From: JADCRZ01 sp965200945 | Lineage (GTDB): Bacteria; Bacteroidota; Bacteroidia; Chitinophagales; Chitinophagaceae | Assembly (NCBI GenBank): GCA_965200945.1 | Contig: OZ241749.1 | Coordinates: forward strand, 2,790,001 to 2,854,000 | Direction: 5' to 3' | DNA: 64,000 bases | Shown here: positions 44,685 to 53,637 of the stretch, piece by piece | Numbering within the stretch: the first letter of the stretch is position 1 | Layout of the letters: each line of letters begins with the position of its first letter | The notes under the pieces: generated by a model | Told to the model about the DNA's origin: nothing | The model's database searches: none | Seen by the model: the letters and a program-made list of their open reading frames with translations, nothing else | Translations under genes and position numbers: made by a program

Positions 44685-45007
44685 GGTCGCCGTTTTAGAT
44701 ATGGTCGGCAAATATAGGGTATAGGTATATAGAAGTGGTTAGTTTGAAGTGGCAAAATGGGTGAAGCCTGCGCCCCATGCATGTTTTGCGTATGCTAAAT
44801 GGATGTTTTTGTAGGCTTATAATGGTTAATCCATACCTAAAAAAATTTTGCGTTCCATGAATTTTCGGTAATATTGCAACGGAATTAAGCTGATTTGTTT
44901 ATTTCTCTCATAGCTTATCAGTTCACATAAGTTCCTCAGTCACAGAGATTCGGTTTATTTTTTCAAACATTAAGATTGGCTTTAGTTTTACCTTATTCAC
45001 TTATTAT
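44685..45007. other. asnS-rho divergent interval and rho leader
   Basis: About 320 AT-rich bases between divergent asnS and rho. Apart from the candidate promoter at 44847-44876 it holds about 130 bases of probable rho 5' leader (from about 44882). No coding frame is convincing. Long leaders of rho genes in other bacteria mediate autoregulation by premature Rho-dependent termination, which is possible here. Confidence 0.4.
44847..44876 (+). promoter_or_regulatory. Candidate Bacteroidota-type promoter of rho
   Basis: TTTG (44847-44850) and TAATATTG (44869-44876) are separated by 18 bases, close to the Bacteroidota consensus TTTG / TAnnTTTG (one mismatch in the -7 box). Transcription would start near 44882, about 125 bases before the rho ATG. 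Confidence 0.35.
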
Positions 45008-46819
45008 ATGTATGATATTTCACAACTGAACGACATGCTCGTTCCTGAGTTGCTTGATATAGCCGAGCAGCTCAAAATTTCCGTAACCAGAAAACAGCAG
45101 GATAAACAGGAACTCATCGGTAAAATTATGGACAGCCAGACTGTTCAGCCCACCCCTTCGGCAAACGGCGGCGAAGAAGAAAAACGCAAACGCAAACGCA
45201 TCATCAAATCCGCCGCTCCTATCCATACCCCCATCAGCGCCATAGTTGAAGCTCCTGATACCCAGACAGATAAAGAAGAAAAAGCTCCCAAACCGGAAGC
45301 TAAAAAAACTCCCGTAAAAAGAGAAGAAGTAAAACGAGAAGAAAGAGCTCCGCTGCGCAAACCAGGAAGAGCCAGAAAAAAATCTGACGAAGATGCGCCG
45401 CAGGATCCTTTCAACTCAGAACCAAGCCTCTTTCCGCAAACAGTGGAAGCGCCCATGCCGCAGCCCCCGGTAGAAAACAACGCCAACGGAAACCTGCTGA
45501 AAGAAGCTGATCAGGATCAGGACCATGACGAGGATCAGGATAACGAAGAAGAAGGCGGCGACCAGGAAGGTGAAGGCGATGGTTCAGACAATCAGGAGAA
45601 CGAACAATCCGATAACGGCAATTACTCGGGTCTGGCCAATGTGTTCGACAACATGAACAACAAGGGTTACCAGCAACGCCGCAACGATTTCTTCAATATA
45701 GAATTTGACGGCGTCATTCAGGCCGAAGGCGTACTGGAAATGATGCCCGACGGGTATGGTTTCCTGCGCAGCAGCGATTACAATTATCTCTCGTCCCCGG
45801 ATGATGTATATGTTTCTCCCTCGCAGATCAAACTCTTCGGACTCAAGACCGGCGATACGGTACACGGTTCCGTTCGTCCACCGAAAGAAGGAGAAAAATA
45901 CTTTGCGCTGCTCAAGGTAGAGACCATCAATGGCAAAGGTCCGGAAGAAGTGCGTGACCGCGTGCCTTTCGACTACCTGACCCCGCTCTTCCCCTTTCAG
46001 AAAATGAATCTTTTTACTGCTTCCAATAATTACAGCACCCGCATCATGGACCTGTTTACCCCCATCGGTAAAGGCCAGCGCGGACTGATCGTGTCGCAGC
46101 CCAAAACGGGAAAGACCATGCTACTCAAAGCGGTGGCCAACGCCATTGCCGAGAATCATCCGGAATGTTACCTGATGATCGTGCTGGTAGATGAACGTCC
46201 GGAAGAGGTGACCGATATGGAACGCAGCGTGAAAGCGGAAGTGATCGCATCTACGTTCGACGAGCCGGCAGAAAAACATGTGAAAGTGTCGACCATGGCG
46301 CTGCAGAAAGCGAAACGCCTGGTAGAGTGCGGACACGATGTGGTGATTCTGCTCGATTCCATCACCCGTTTGGCCCGTGCGCACAACACCGTTGCGCCTG
46401 CGAGCGGAAAGGTATTGTCGGGTGGTGTGGAAGCCAACGCAATGCAGAAACCAAAACAGTTCTTCGGTGCTGCCCGTAAAATAGAAAATGGAGGTTCACT
46501 TACCATTCTTGCAACGGCCCTGATCGATACGGGCTCCAAGATGGATGAAGTGATCTTTGAAGAATTCAAAGGAACCGGTAACATGGAACTGCAGCTCGAC
46601 CGCCGCCTGTCGAACCGCCGCGTTTATCCGGCCATCGACCTGGTTGCTTCTTCTACCCGCCGCGATGACCTGCTGCTCGAAAAAGACGTGCTGCAGCGCA
46701 TGAACCTGCTGCGTGTTTTCCTCAGCGACATGAACGCCGAAGAAGCCATGAACGAGCTCCTCAAACGCATGCGTGGAACAAGAGACAACGAAGAATTCCT
46801 GGCGAGCATGAACAGGTAA
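45008..46819 (+). CDS. rho: Transcription termination factor Rho with long charged insertion
   Basis: Hexameric RNA-dependent ATPase that ends transcription. The Rho_N helices (MYDISQLNDMLVPELLDIAE) span 1-45. A charged low-complexity insertion of about 180 residues follows (about 46-225), Lys/Arg/Glu/Pro-rich first and Asp/Glu/Gln/Asn-rich later. The OB-fold RNA-binding domain is at about 236-310 (GVLEMMPDGYGFLRSSDYNY). The ATPase covers 330-600: Walker A SQPKTGKTMLLKA near 363, VDERPEEVTDMER, LLDSITRLARAHN and LSGGVEANAM. At 603 residues it is about 180 longer than Escherichia coli Rho, all in the insertion. Bacteroidota Rho proteins are known to carry such disordered regions. A strong terminator follows. 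Confidence 0.97.
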   Translation: MYDISQLNDMLVPELLDIAEQLKISVTRKQQDKQELIGKIMDSQTVQPTPSANGGEEEKRKRKRIIKSAAPIHTPISAIVEAPDTQTDKEEKAPKPEAKKTPVKREEVKREERAPLRKPGRARKKSDEDAPQDPFNSEPSLFPQTVEAPMPQPPVENNANGNLLKEADQDQDHDEDQDNEEEGGDQEGEGDGSDNQENEQSDNGNYSGLANVFDNMNNKGYQQRRNDFFNIEFDGVIQAEGVLEMMPDGYGFLRSSDYNYLSSPDDVYVSPSQIKLFGLKTGDTVHGSVRPPKEGEKYFALLKVETINGKGPEEVRDRVPFDYLTPLFPFQKMNLFTASNNYSTRIMDLFTPIGKGQRGLIVSQPKTGKTMLLKAVANAIAENHPECYLMIVLVDERPEEVTDMERSVKAEVIASTFDEPAEKHVKVSTMALQKAKRLVECGHDVVILLDSITRLARAHNTVAPASGKVLSGGVEANAMQKPKQFFGAARKIENGGSLTILATALIDTGSKMDEVIFEEFKGTGNMELQLDRRLSNRRVYPAIDLVASSTRRDDLLLEKDVLQRMNLLRVFLSDMNAEEAMNELLKRMRGTRDNEEFLASMNR

Positions 46820-46841
46820 TTCTGTCTGAATATTTAATTAG

Positions 46842-46872
46842 AAAAAGACTGTCGGTAACGGCAGTCTTTTTT
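46842..46872 (+). terminator. Rho-independent terminator of rho
   Basis: AAAAAGACTGTCG (46842-46854) pairs with CGGCAGTCTTTTT (46859-46871) around GTAA, with one wobble pair; the tract continues TTGTTTGT. It begins 22 bases past the rho stop. Confidence 0.9.
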
Positions 46873-46942
46873 GTTTGTATACATTTCGCCGTTCCATCGG
46901 AACAGGAAGAATGATCTGTTGCTCTTTATTGTTTGGATAGAT

Positions 46943-47176
46943 TCAGCCTCTGATCTTATCAAGCGCCTCGGCCAATTGTCGGTCTTTTCCGGTAACTACG
47001 TTTCCCGCATCGTGCGTCGAAAGCCATACTTCTACCTTGTTATAAACATTGGTCCATAACGGATGGTGATCCATCTTTTCGGCCACCAGTGCAGCCCTCG
47101 TCATGAATGCGAAGGCTTCTGAAAAATCTGTGAACTCGAATTTTTTATAGAGCTTGTTGTCTTGTTCGGTCCACAT
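46943..47176 (-). CDS. 4a-hydroxytetrahydrobiopterin dehydratase (pterin carbinolamine dehydratase)
   Basis: A 77-residue protein of the PCD/DCoH family, which regenerates quinonoid dihydrobiopterin after pterin-dependent hydroxylation. The signature is EKMDHHPLWTNVYNKVEVWL, with the two catalytic His (HH) and the third His in STHDAGNVVTGKD. FTDFSEAFAFMTRAALVAE is the preceding helix. The N-terminal about 20 residues of longer forms are missing, as in many Bacteroidota members. No aromatic amino-acid hydroxylase is in the window. The inverted repeat at 47254-47303 lies about 80 bases upstream of its start. Confidence 0.92.
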   Translation of the reverse strand: MWTEQDNKLYKKFEFTDFSEAFAFMTRAALVAEKMDHHPLWTNVYNKVEVWLSTHDAGNVVTGKDRQLAEALDKIRG

Positions 47177-47253
47177 AGGGGAAGAGTTTAGATGCTACCT
47201 GAAGAATGGAAAGGTACAGAATATTCGCAGTGGAAAGAGTTACCACTTTTTCC

Positions 47254-47303
47254 TGTCCTTTAAGTTTGTATTATCATGGATATTAATACAAACTTAAAGG
47301 ACA
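47254..47303. repeat. Perfect 20-bp inverted repeat
   Basis: Arms TGTCCTTTAAGTTTGTATTA (47254-47273) and its exact reverse complement (47284-47303), separated by the ten bases TCATGGATAT. There is no T-tract on either side, so it is not a typical terminator. The right arm ends directly at an ATG (47304). This layout resembles an operator of an autoregulated gene or the paired ends of a small mobile element. Confidence 0.85.
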
Positions 47304-47396
47304 ATGGCAAAGGAATCTGCAATGAAAAGCCTGAATCCAAAAGCCGGTAGTTCACAAAATCAAATGTTCTTTATTCAAGATCTTTTCATTGGTTAA
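47304..47396 (+). pseudogene. Orphan 30-codon ORF abutting the inverted repeat; possible gene remnant
   Basis: ATG directly after the right arm of the repeat, preceded by AAAGGACA as a possible ribosome-binding site. It encodes MAKESAMKSLNPKAGSSQ then NQMFFIQDLFIG and a stop. The last 45 bases overlap the 3' end of the convergent IPExxxVDY gene, so the frame was probably cut short there. It may be the start of a lost gene whose operator survives, or chance. Confidence 0.3.
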
Positions 47397-47789
47397 CTCA
47401 ACCACCAGCTGCACATGGCTGATCTTTTTGATGGACAGGATCATGTTGCTGATCTCTTCGTCATCGGCCAGGTCGCCTTTGAGCAGCCAGAGAAAATCGA
47501 GGTGCCGGAATTCGGGCAGCAGGAATTCGCCATCGTGCTGGTTGTTGTAAATATAATGGCGCATGGAGCTGTGCGGCTCGCAGTATTCGTAGATGGGAAA
47601 ATAGTATTGACGCTGCTTTTTCGTCAGCTGGATCTCGATGTCGTTGTTCATACGGAAACGGAACCGGAACAACTGGTTGAGCGACCAGCACAGCCTGTAG
47701 TCGGTGATGGGAGCCACAATGCCCAGCAGACGCGCATCGTCGAAGAACTCACCGGTCATTTCTTCCATGTCGAGCTGGAATCTTTTCAT
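47352..47789 (-). CDS. IPExxxVDY family protein
   Basis: A 145-residue soluble protein of a family confined to Bacteroidota and named for a C-terminal motif. The diverged motif is seen in LLPEFRHLDFLWLLKGDL. FDDARLLGIVAPITDYRLCWSLNQLF and YYFPIYEYCEP are the other conserved blocks. The last helix/strand is VQLVVELTNEKI. No activity is known. It lies 45 bases after the M28-PDZ peptidase gene on the same strand and may share its transcript. Confidence 0.75.
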   Translation of the reverse strand: MKRFQLDMEEMTGEFFDDARLLGIVAPITDYRLCWSLNQLFRFRFRMNNDIEIQLTKKQRQYYFPIYEYCEPHSSMRHYIYNNQHDGEFLLPEFRHLDFLWLLKGDLADDEEISNMILSIKKISHVQLVVELTNEKILNKEHLIL

Positions 47790-47834
47790 ACGGTTCGGGT
47801 ATTTAAAGACGGATTAAAAGGGGGTCAAATGTAA

Positions 47835-49481
47835 TTAAAATACAATGTCGGCATCAACAATTTTATTCACCCGCAGCACTTTCACTCTTGTCTGATCACC
47901 GGCCTTGAATTTGCCCAGCGCCTCCATATAATTCTCCAGCGAAGTAACTGGATAATCGCCCAGCTGAACCACAATATCCCCTGTTTTCAGTCCGGCTTTC
48001 TGCGCCGGCCGGCCATCACTTACACCATCGATCCGCACGCCCCGGTCCGTAAAAGTATAGTCGGGCATGATACCCATCGTAACGCTGAAACGCGCAGACC
48101 CTGCAACAGAAGATTCCCTGGTTTTGGAGAAAGCCAGCTTTCCTTTTTTATCTGTTTCTTTTATTAGGTCCATGATGTATTGCACGATGCGGTATTCGCC
48201 GGTGAAATTGATCTTATCTATGTCGTCGCTGGGTTTGTGGTAATCGCTGTGCACGCCGGTGAAAAAGAACAGCACCGGTATGTCTTTGCGATAAAAGGAG
48301 GTATGATCGCTCGGCCCCGAGCCACTGCTGTCGTAGCGATTGATAAAGTCCGGTGTGCGCGCCGCCCGGAAAACCGGCGGCCACAGCGGCGACGTTCCAT
48401 AACCGCCTACCGTCAGCACTTTGCTCGAATCGTTGAGCCGCCCGATCATGTCCAGGTTCATCATGTAATTCACATGCGACAGGTCGATGCCGGGGTGCTC
48501 TACAAAATATTTCGAGCCAAACAACCCCAGCTCTTCTCCGGAAAAGGCGATCAGCAGATAGTTGTTATTTTTCAGCCTGCTTTTTTTCAGGAGCGCACCC
48601 AGTTCGATGAGCGCCGCCGTGCCGCTTGCATTGTCGTCAGCTCCATTGTGTATCTGCGGTTCGCCGCTTCGCGACAGCGAGTTGCCATCTTCTCCCCTGC
48701 CCAGGTGGTCGTAATGTGCCCCGATCACAATGGTGTACAGCGCCTTGTTGTCTATGAACCCGATCACATTGTGGCCGGTGCGCTGAAGGGCCCTGAACTT
48801 CACGCCCACACTGACGTTGAGCGTCGCCGTTTCATCGCTGAAGTATTTTTTGGCCGTTGACTGCATCACATAAATCACCGGTATGGCAAGCGGGCTGCCC
48901 TGTTCTTTCGCATTGTAGCTCATGTCGGCAGCCTTTGCGTCGGTATTGTATACGAACAGGGCTGTGGCCCCTTTTTTCGCATCGTTGCGGGCGGCTGTTT
49001 CCAGGTAGGATGCCATACTGAAATGCGGGTTCGCCTGTGCGGTCTGCAGGGTTTCTTTGAGATCGGCGAACCAGGGTTCCTGCGCTTCTCTCAATGCGAT
49101 GGAAGGAGTTCCCTGCAGCACTTTTTCGGGGGAACCGCGCAGGGGAAAAAATTGGCTGGCAGGAATTTTCTCACCATTGATAACAAGCGAACTTTCCGGA
49201 TCATAAGCCCAGCCTTCCCTTATCTCGAAATCCTGTATGTAGCCGCCGCCTTGTTTTTCAGGCTGCAGGCCGTACGCTTTGAACTGGCTTTCAATATATT
49301 CCATCGCCAGCTTTTCTCCTGGTGTGCCTACCCTTCTTCCTTCCAGCCGGTCGTCTGCCAGATAACTGACGTGCTTTTGCAGGTTACCGATAACAATTTT
49401 GTCGGCATTTTTCAACTTTTGGGCAAAAGCCGGTGGACTGATCAGCAGCAGAAAAATAACGTACTGTTTAGGGATAAGCAT
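47835..49481 (-). CDS. Secreted M28 aminopeptidase with PA and PDZ domains
   Basis: Starts at the ATG at 49481 (signal peptide MLIPKQYVIFLLLISPPAFA), 548 residues; the frame is open upstream. A protease-associated insertion covers about 130-260. The zinc ligands are in GAHYDHLGRG (His), NGADDNASGTAALIELG (Asp), FSGEELGLFGSKYF (Glu, Glu), NLDMIGRL (Asp) and HSDYHKPSDD (His), all present, so it should be catalytically competent. A PDZ domain closes the protein (about 460-548; VRIDGVSDGRPAQKAGLK, GDIVVQLGDYPV). It acts in the periplasm or outside the cell, probably on unfolded or exported peptides. It is a different M28 subgroup from the carboxypeptidase-Q-like enzyme at 17 kb. Confidence 0.92.
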   Translation of the reverse strand: MLIPKQYVIFLLLISPPAFAQKLKNADKIVIGNLQKHVSYLADDRLEGRRVGTPGEKLAMEYIESQFKAYGLQPEKQGGGYIQDFEIREGWAYDPESSLVINGEKIPASQFFPLRGSPEKVLQGTPSIALREAQEPWFADLKETLQTAQANPHFSMASYLETAARNDAKKGATALFVYNTDAKAADMSYNAKEQGSPLAIPVIYVMQSTAKKYFSDETATLNVSVGVKFRALQRTGHNVIGFIDNKALYTIVIGAHYDHLGRGEDGNSLSRSGEPQIHNGADDNASGTAALIELGALLKKSRLKNNNYLLIAFSGEELGLFGSKYFVEHPGIDLSHVNYMMNLDMIGRLNDSSKVLTVGGYGTSPLWPPVFRAARTPDFINRYDSSGSGPSDHTSFYRKDIPVLFFFTGVHSDYHKPSDDIDKINFTGEYRIVQYIMDLIKETDKKGKLAFSKTRESSVAGSARFSVTMGIMPDYTFTDRGVRIDGVSDGRPAQKAGLKTGDIVVQLGDYPVTSLENYMEALGKFKAGDQTRVKVLRVNKIVDADIVF

Positions 49482-49739
49482 ATGTGCAGGGTTATGAAAA
49501 ACGGTGGTTGCCTGCCGGCGCCGGAGGTAAATGTAGAGAGACAAGCATTGATTCAGGTTAGGTCCGACTAAAATTAGCAATTCCTAAACACCCACCATCA
49601 TTGTTGATAAAAAAATCCGCCCAAACCATTTTTACATTACTTTTGGAGATTGTTCTTTTCTGACCGGCGCCCTTCCTGTATATTGTACGGGATACCCCAC
49701 CCCCGGATCAGATGATAAAGAGGGTTAAACACGTTACAC

Positions 49740-52700
49740 ATGGCATTACCGCATCTTATCAAGTATGTATATACGAACGGAACCGAAGAGGTAATAAGAA
49801 GAGGAAAAAAGATTCACGCGATCGGATATGTTGAACTGGTAGAATATGACGAATTGCTCGGCGCTGTTACGTTCCGGGTAAAGGATGACAGCTATGCCAT
49901 CTACTACAAAGTTTACATCCAGAAATTCAACGACCTTAAAACCCTTTCCCTCCGCTGCAGCTGTCCTTACAATCTCAGCGACATCTGCCGCCACGAAGCG
50001 GCTGCCCTGCTGCAGCTGCAGGAGATGCTGGACAAGAACATGCTGAAAGCCGAAGAGATCAGCTACGACCAGCGCCACACGGTTGTAAAGATGAAATATC
50101 TCGACATCAAAACCATCAAATTATTATGTTCCCAGGAAACTTATACTGCCGCTGAATTGTATCTCCGGTCGCAGAAAGCCGTCCTCGAATCGGCCAAGAA
50201 CGAAACGGTGAAAGCTACGGTAGAAATTGAAGGGTCGCCCTACAAAGTGATCGTCAGGAAAAACGAGGAACGAAACTTCGATACGAGCTGCGAGTGGGAA
50301 GACACCTCGCATCCGCTCTGCCTGCCGAAAGTGATCGTGATGCTGCAGCTCCTCAACTCGTACGGGCCTCATTATTTCGACAGCATCCGCAACTGGGACA
50401 AAGAAAAAAACAAGTTGCTCGAAGCCTATGGCTATACGCTGAGCGACGACCTGAAAGGGAAATTTGAATTTACCTACAAAGAAGGCAAACCTTTTTTGCG
50501 GGTGCTCGATACTTCCATCAAACGCATCAACGTACTCGCCACTTCGCCCAAGCCTGTGGAAGCCAGCTACCAGATGCAGACGGCTCCCGAGCCGGAAGTA
50601 CTTGCCGGCGCCTCACAGCGCGTGGGTGTCGTGTTCAACTTCAACCACGAACCCTTTCCCGGCTTTACGGTGGAAGCGGTGATGGCGGAAACGGATGAAG
50701 AACAGAAAAAATACATCAGCAAGGTCGAAAAAGTAGACCTTTCCAAATACATCAACATCGAGCTGCTGAATGATGGCGACAAGCTGCTCATACCTGCGTT
50801 GCGCAGGGTGCAGTCGGGCGAGGTCAACAAATACATCAGCCGCAATTCTCCTTTCAGCGGTATCTGGGAGAACATCGTACACCACGAAACGGAAGAGCTG
50901 CCGGAAGAAACCAAGAGCCTGATCGTGGAATACCTTCATCCCAAGCTCGCTAAACTGTTCGATGATATCTCGAACAATCCTTTTGTCTATTACCTCACCG
51001 GCAAAAAATCTTTCCGGACAGATCACCTCCGCACCGCCGGTGTGGTACCCGAAGGCATCGTTCCCTATTTTGAGATCACCCTGTCGGGCGACCAGTTCGT
51101 GGTGAACTGTTTTGTAAAAATAAACGGGCTGACGCTCGAAGTGCAGAACAACGAAAGCGACAGCAGCCTGCTCTACTTCTTTCATGAAAACCTTCATCTC
51201 TGGAAAGAGATCGAGGATGTGGCCGTCGTATCTCTTTTCCGGAAGGGGCCTATCACGATCACTAAAAAAGAGTGGCCGCAGCAGCTGCGCAATTTTATTC
51301 TGCCACTAACGAAAAAATATAAAGTAGACTTCGACCCTTCGCTGGTAAAAGAGATCCGTGAAGCCGAACCGGAAAAGAAACTGATGCTCCAGGAAAAAGG
51401 GGACTACCTTATTTTCCAGCCCATCTTTTCCTACAAGGGTTTTGAAACCACGGCCGATGCGAAAGAGCGCATTATATTTCCCGATGACGACAAGATCTTT
51501 ATCATCCACCGCAACAAACCGGTAGAGCAAAAATTCATCGCCCAGCTGCAGTCGCTCCATTCCAATTTCATCATGCCCGAAGGTTCATACAACCTCATCC
51601 TGAAAGGGGCCGATGTGCTGCGCAACAACTGGTTCTTCCTGTTCATCGATGCGATGAAAGAAATGAAAGTGCCGGTGCTCGGGTTTGAAGCGCTGAAAAA
51701 TTTCAGGTTCAATACCGCCAAGCCGCAAACACGCATCCACATCAGCAGCAATACCGACTGGTTCGACGCCAAGGTAGACATCCTCTTTGGCGACCAGCAG
51801 GTAAACATCGGCGAAGTGAAACGGGCGCTGGCCAACAAGCAGCAGTTTGTTCAGCTGCACGATGGCACCCTCGGTATCCTGCCCGAAGAATGGATCAAAA
51901 AATATTCGCTCCTCTTCAGGGTGGGCGAAGGGAAGACCAACGAACTCAAGCTTTCCAAGTATCATATCAGCGTCATCGATGAGCTCTACAACAACCGCAA
52001 CGAAGAAGAGCTGTTCATCCAGCTGGAAGAAAAATACGACCGCCTGCGCGGATTCAAAAATATCCAGCACATCGATGCGCCGGCGAACCTGCAGCCCATT
52101 CTGCGTTCGTACCAGGTGTTCGGTTTCCAGTGGCTCAACTACCTGAGCGAAGTGAATTGGGGCGGCATCCTGGCCGACGACATGGGGCTGGGTAAAACGG
52201 TACAGGCCCTCTCCTTCCTGCAGCACTACAAAGATCATTTCGGCAAATTGTCGGCACTGGTTGTTTGTCCGACCACGCTGATGTTCAACTGGGAGAACGA
52301 AATAAAAAAGTTCACGCCATCGCTCACCTATGTCATTCACCATGGTGGCGACCGCACCCGCAGCAAAGAGATCGTGAGCCAGTTCAACGTGATTATCACC
52401 ACCTATGGCACATTGAGAAGCGACATCAAGCTGCTGTCTGAACAGCCGTTCGATTATGTGGTGCTCGATGAATCGCAGGCGATCAAGAACCCGGCGAGCA
52501 AGGTAACAAGGGCTGCCAGTTTGCTGAAAGCCAGGCACCGCCTGTGTATGAGCGGTACGCCCCTGCAGAATAACACCTTCGATATTTTCGCGCAGATGAA
52601 TTTCCTGAACCCGGGCATGCTGGGCAGCCTCGAATTCTTCCGGCAGGAATTCGCCATCCCGATCGACAAATTCGGGGAAGCCGACCGGAAAGACCACTTG

Positions 52701-53489
52701 CGCAAACTCCTGTTCCCGTTCATTCTGCGCCGCACAAAGGAGCAGGTGGCCAAAGACCTGCCCGACAAAACCGAGACCATCCTGTTCTGCGAGATGGAAG
52801 ACGAACAGCGCAAAATCTACGATCTCTACCGCAACGAATACCGCGATAAAATCCTGGGTGTGATAGACGTACAAGGCATCCAGAAATCTCAGCTCACCAT
52901 CCTTCAGGGATTGATGAAGCTGCGCCAGATCTGCGATTCTCCGCATATCCTCAACGAACCCGAGCCTTATCCGAACCATTCCATCAAACTGGAAGAGCTG
53001 GCCCGCGAAATTTCCGAGAACATCAGCAACCACAAGGCCCTGGTATTTTCCCAGTTCCTGGGTATGCTCGCGCTCATCAAGGAAAAACTGAATTCACTGA
53101 ATGTGAAATACGAGTATTTTGACGGCAGCACGTCGGCCATAGACCGCGAAAAAGCCATCACCAATTTCCAGAACCAGGAAGAATGCCGGGTGTTCCTGAT
53201 TTCGCTCAAGGCGGGTGGTGTGGGGTTGAACCTGACGGCGGCCGACTACGTATACATCGTAGATCCCTGGTGGAACCCCGCGGTGGAACAGCAGGCCATT
53301 GACCGGACGCACCGCATAGGGCAGACCAAGAATATCTTTGCTTACCGCATGATCTGTAAAGACACCATCGAAGACAAGATCCTGCAGCTGCAGGACAGGA
53401 AGCGCTCGCTGGCAAAAGACCTGATCTCCGACGACGAGGGTTTTGTGAAGAACCTGACCAAGGAAGACGTGGAGTACCTTTTCAGTTAA
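49740..53489 (+). CDS. SWIM zinc-finger SNF2-family ATPase/helicase
   Basis: A 1249-residue DNA-dependent ATPase. The SWIM zinc finger CSCPYNLSDICRHEAAALL lies near residues 73-91. A long middle region (about 100-780) of beta-rich and helical text is typical of bacterial SNF2 proteins. The SNF2 motor follows: motif I DDMGLGKTVQALSFLQ near 812, motif II VLDESQAIKNP near 907 (DESQ in place of DEAH), motif III LCMSGTPLQNN, motif V LISLKAGGVGLNLT and motif VI DRTHRIGQ. Such proteins associate with transcription or repair complexes (RapA-like). No adjacent nuclease or methylase is present, so a defence role is not supported. The ATG at 49740 is unambiguous. Confidence 0.94.
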   Translation: MALPHLIKYVYTNGTEEVIRRGKKIHAIGYVELVEYDELLGAVTFRVKDDSYAIYYKVYIQKFNDLKTLSLRCSCPYNLSDICRHEAAALLQLQEMLDKNMLKAEEISYDQRHTVVKMKYLDIKTIKLLCSQETYTAAELYLRSQKAVLESAKNETVKATVEIEGSPYKVIVRKNEERNFDTSCEWEDTSHPLCLPKVIVMLQLLNSYGPHYFDSIRNWDKEKNKLLEAYGYTLSDDLKGKFEFTYKEGKPFLRVLDTSIKRINVLATSPKPVEASYQMQTAPEPEVLAGASQRVGVVFNFNHEPFPGFTVEAVMAETDEEQKKYISKVEKVDLSKYINIELLNDGDKLLIPALRRVQSGEVNKYISRNSPFSGIWENIVHHETEELPEETKSLIVEYLHPKLAKLFDDISNNPFVYYLTGKKSFRTDHLRTAGVVPEGIVPYFEITLSGDQFVVNCFVKINGLTLEVQNNESDSSLLYFFHENLHLWKEIEDVAVVSLFRKGPITITKKEWPQQLRNFILPLTKKYKVDFDPSLVKEIREAEPEKKLMLQEKGDYLIFQPIFSYKGFETTADAKERIIFPDDDKIFIIHRNKPVEQKFIAQLQSLHSNFIMPEGSYNLILKGADVLRNNWFFLFIDAMKEMKVPVLGFEALKNFRFNTAKPQTRIHISSNTDWFDAKVDILFGDQQVNIGEVKRALANKQQFVQLHDGTLGILPEEWIKKYSLLFRVGEGKTNELKLSKYHISVIDELYNNRNEEELFIQLEEKYDRLRGFKNIQHIDAPANLQPILRSYQVFGFQWLNYLSEVNWGGILADDMGLGKTVQALSFLQHYKDHFGKLSALVVCPTTLMFNWENEIKKFTPSLTYVIHHGGDRTRSKEIVSQFNVIITTYGTLRSDIKLLSEQPFDYVVLDESQAIKNPASKVTRAASLLKARHRLCMSGTPLQNNTFDIFAQMNFLNPGMLGSLEFFRQEFAIPIDKFGEADRKDHLRKLLFPFILRRTKEQVAKDLPDKTETILFCEMEDEQRKIYDLYRNEYRDKILGVIDVQGIQKSQLTILQGLMKLRQICDSPHILNEPEPYPNHSIKLEELAREISENISNHKALVFSQFLGMLALIKEKLNSLNVKYEYFDGSTSAIDREKAITNFQNQEECRVFLISLKAGGVGLNLTAADYVYIVDPWWNPAVEQQAIDRTHRIGQTKNIFAYRMICKDTIEDKILQLQDRKRSLAKDLISDDEGFVKNLTKEDVEYLFS

Positions 53490-53500
53490 TTTATTAATAT

Positions 53501-53548
53501 ATGCAGGCAGGGCACCCTGCATTTCTTTGCGGGGTACCCTGCCTGCAT
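53501..53548. repeat. 17-bp near-perfect inverted repeat after the SNF2 gene
   Basis: Arms ATGCAGGCAGGGCACCC (53501-53517) and GGGTACCCTGCCTGCAT (53532-53548) pair at 16 of 17 positions around a 14-base loop. It begins 11 bases after the SNF2 stop. No T-tract follows, so it is either an intrinsic terminator without U-run or a REP-like element. Confidence 0.75.
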
Positions 53549-53637
53549 GCCATTTTGAAATTTACCGCAGCTTTAGCACAAGTTTTACAAATGGATCACA
53601 TCTAACTCTATATTCTAAACTTTTTTATCTCCGCAAA

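Noticed and set aside
51585..53033. Long minus-strand reading frame opposite the SNF2 gene
   Set aside because: Antisense shadow of conserved SNF2 motor motifs, Phe/Val/Gln-rich text without any domain.
49740..53489. SNF2 gene as part of a defence island
   Set aside because: Neighbours are peptidases and outer-membrane barrels; no nuclease, methylase, phospholipase or other defence partner is present, so a housekeeping role is more likely.
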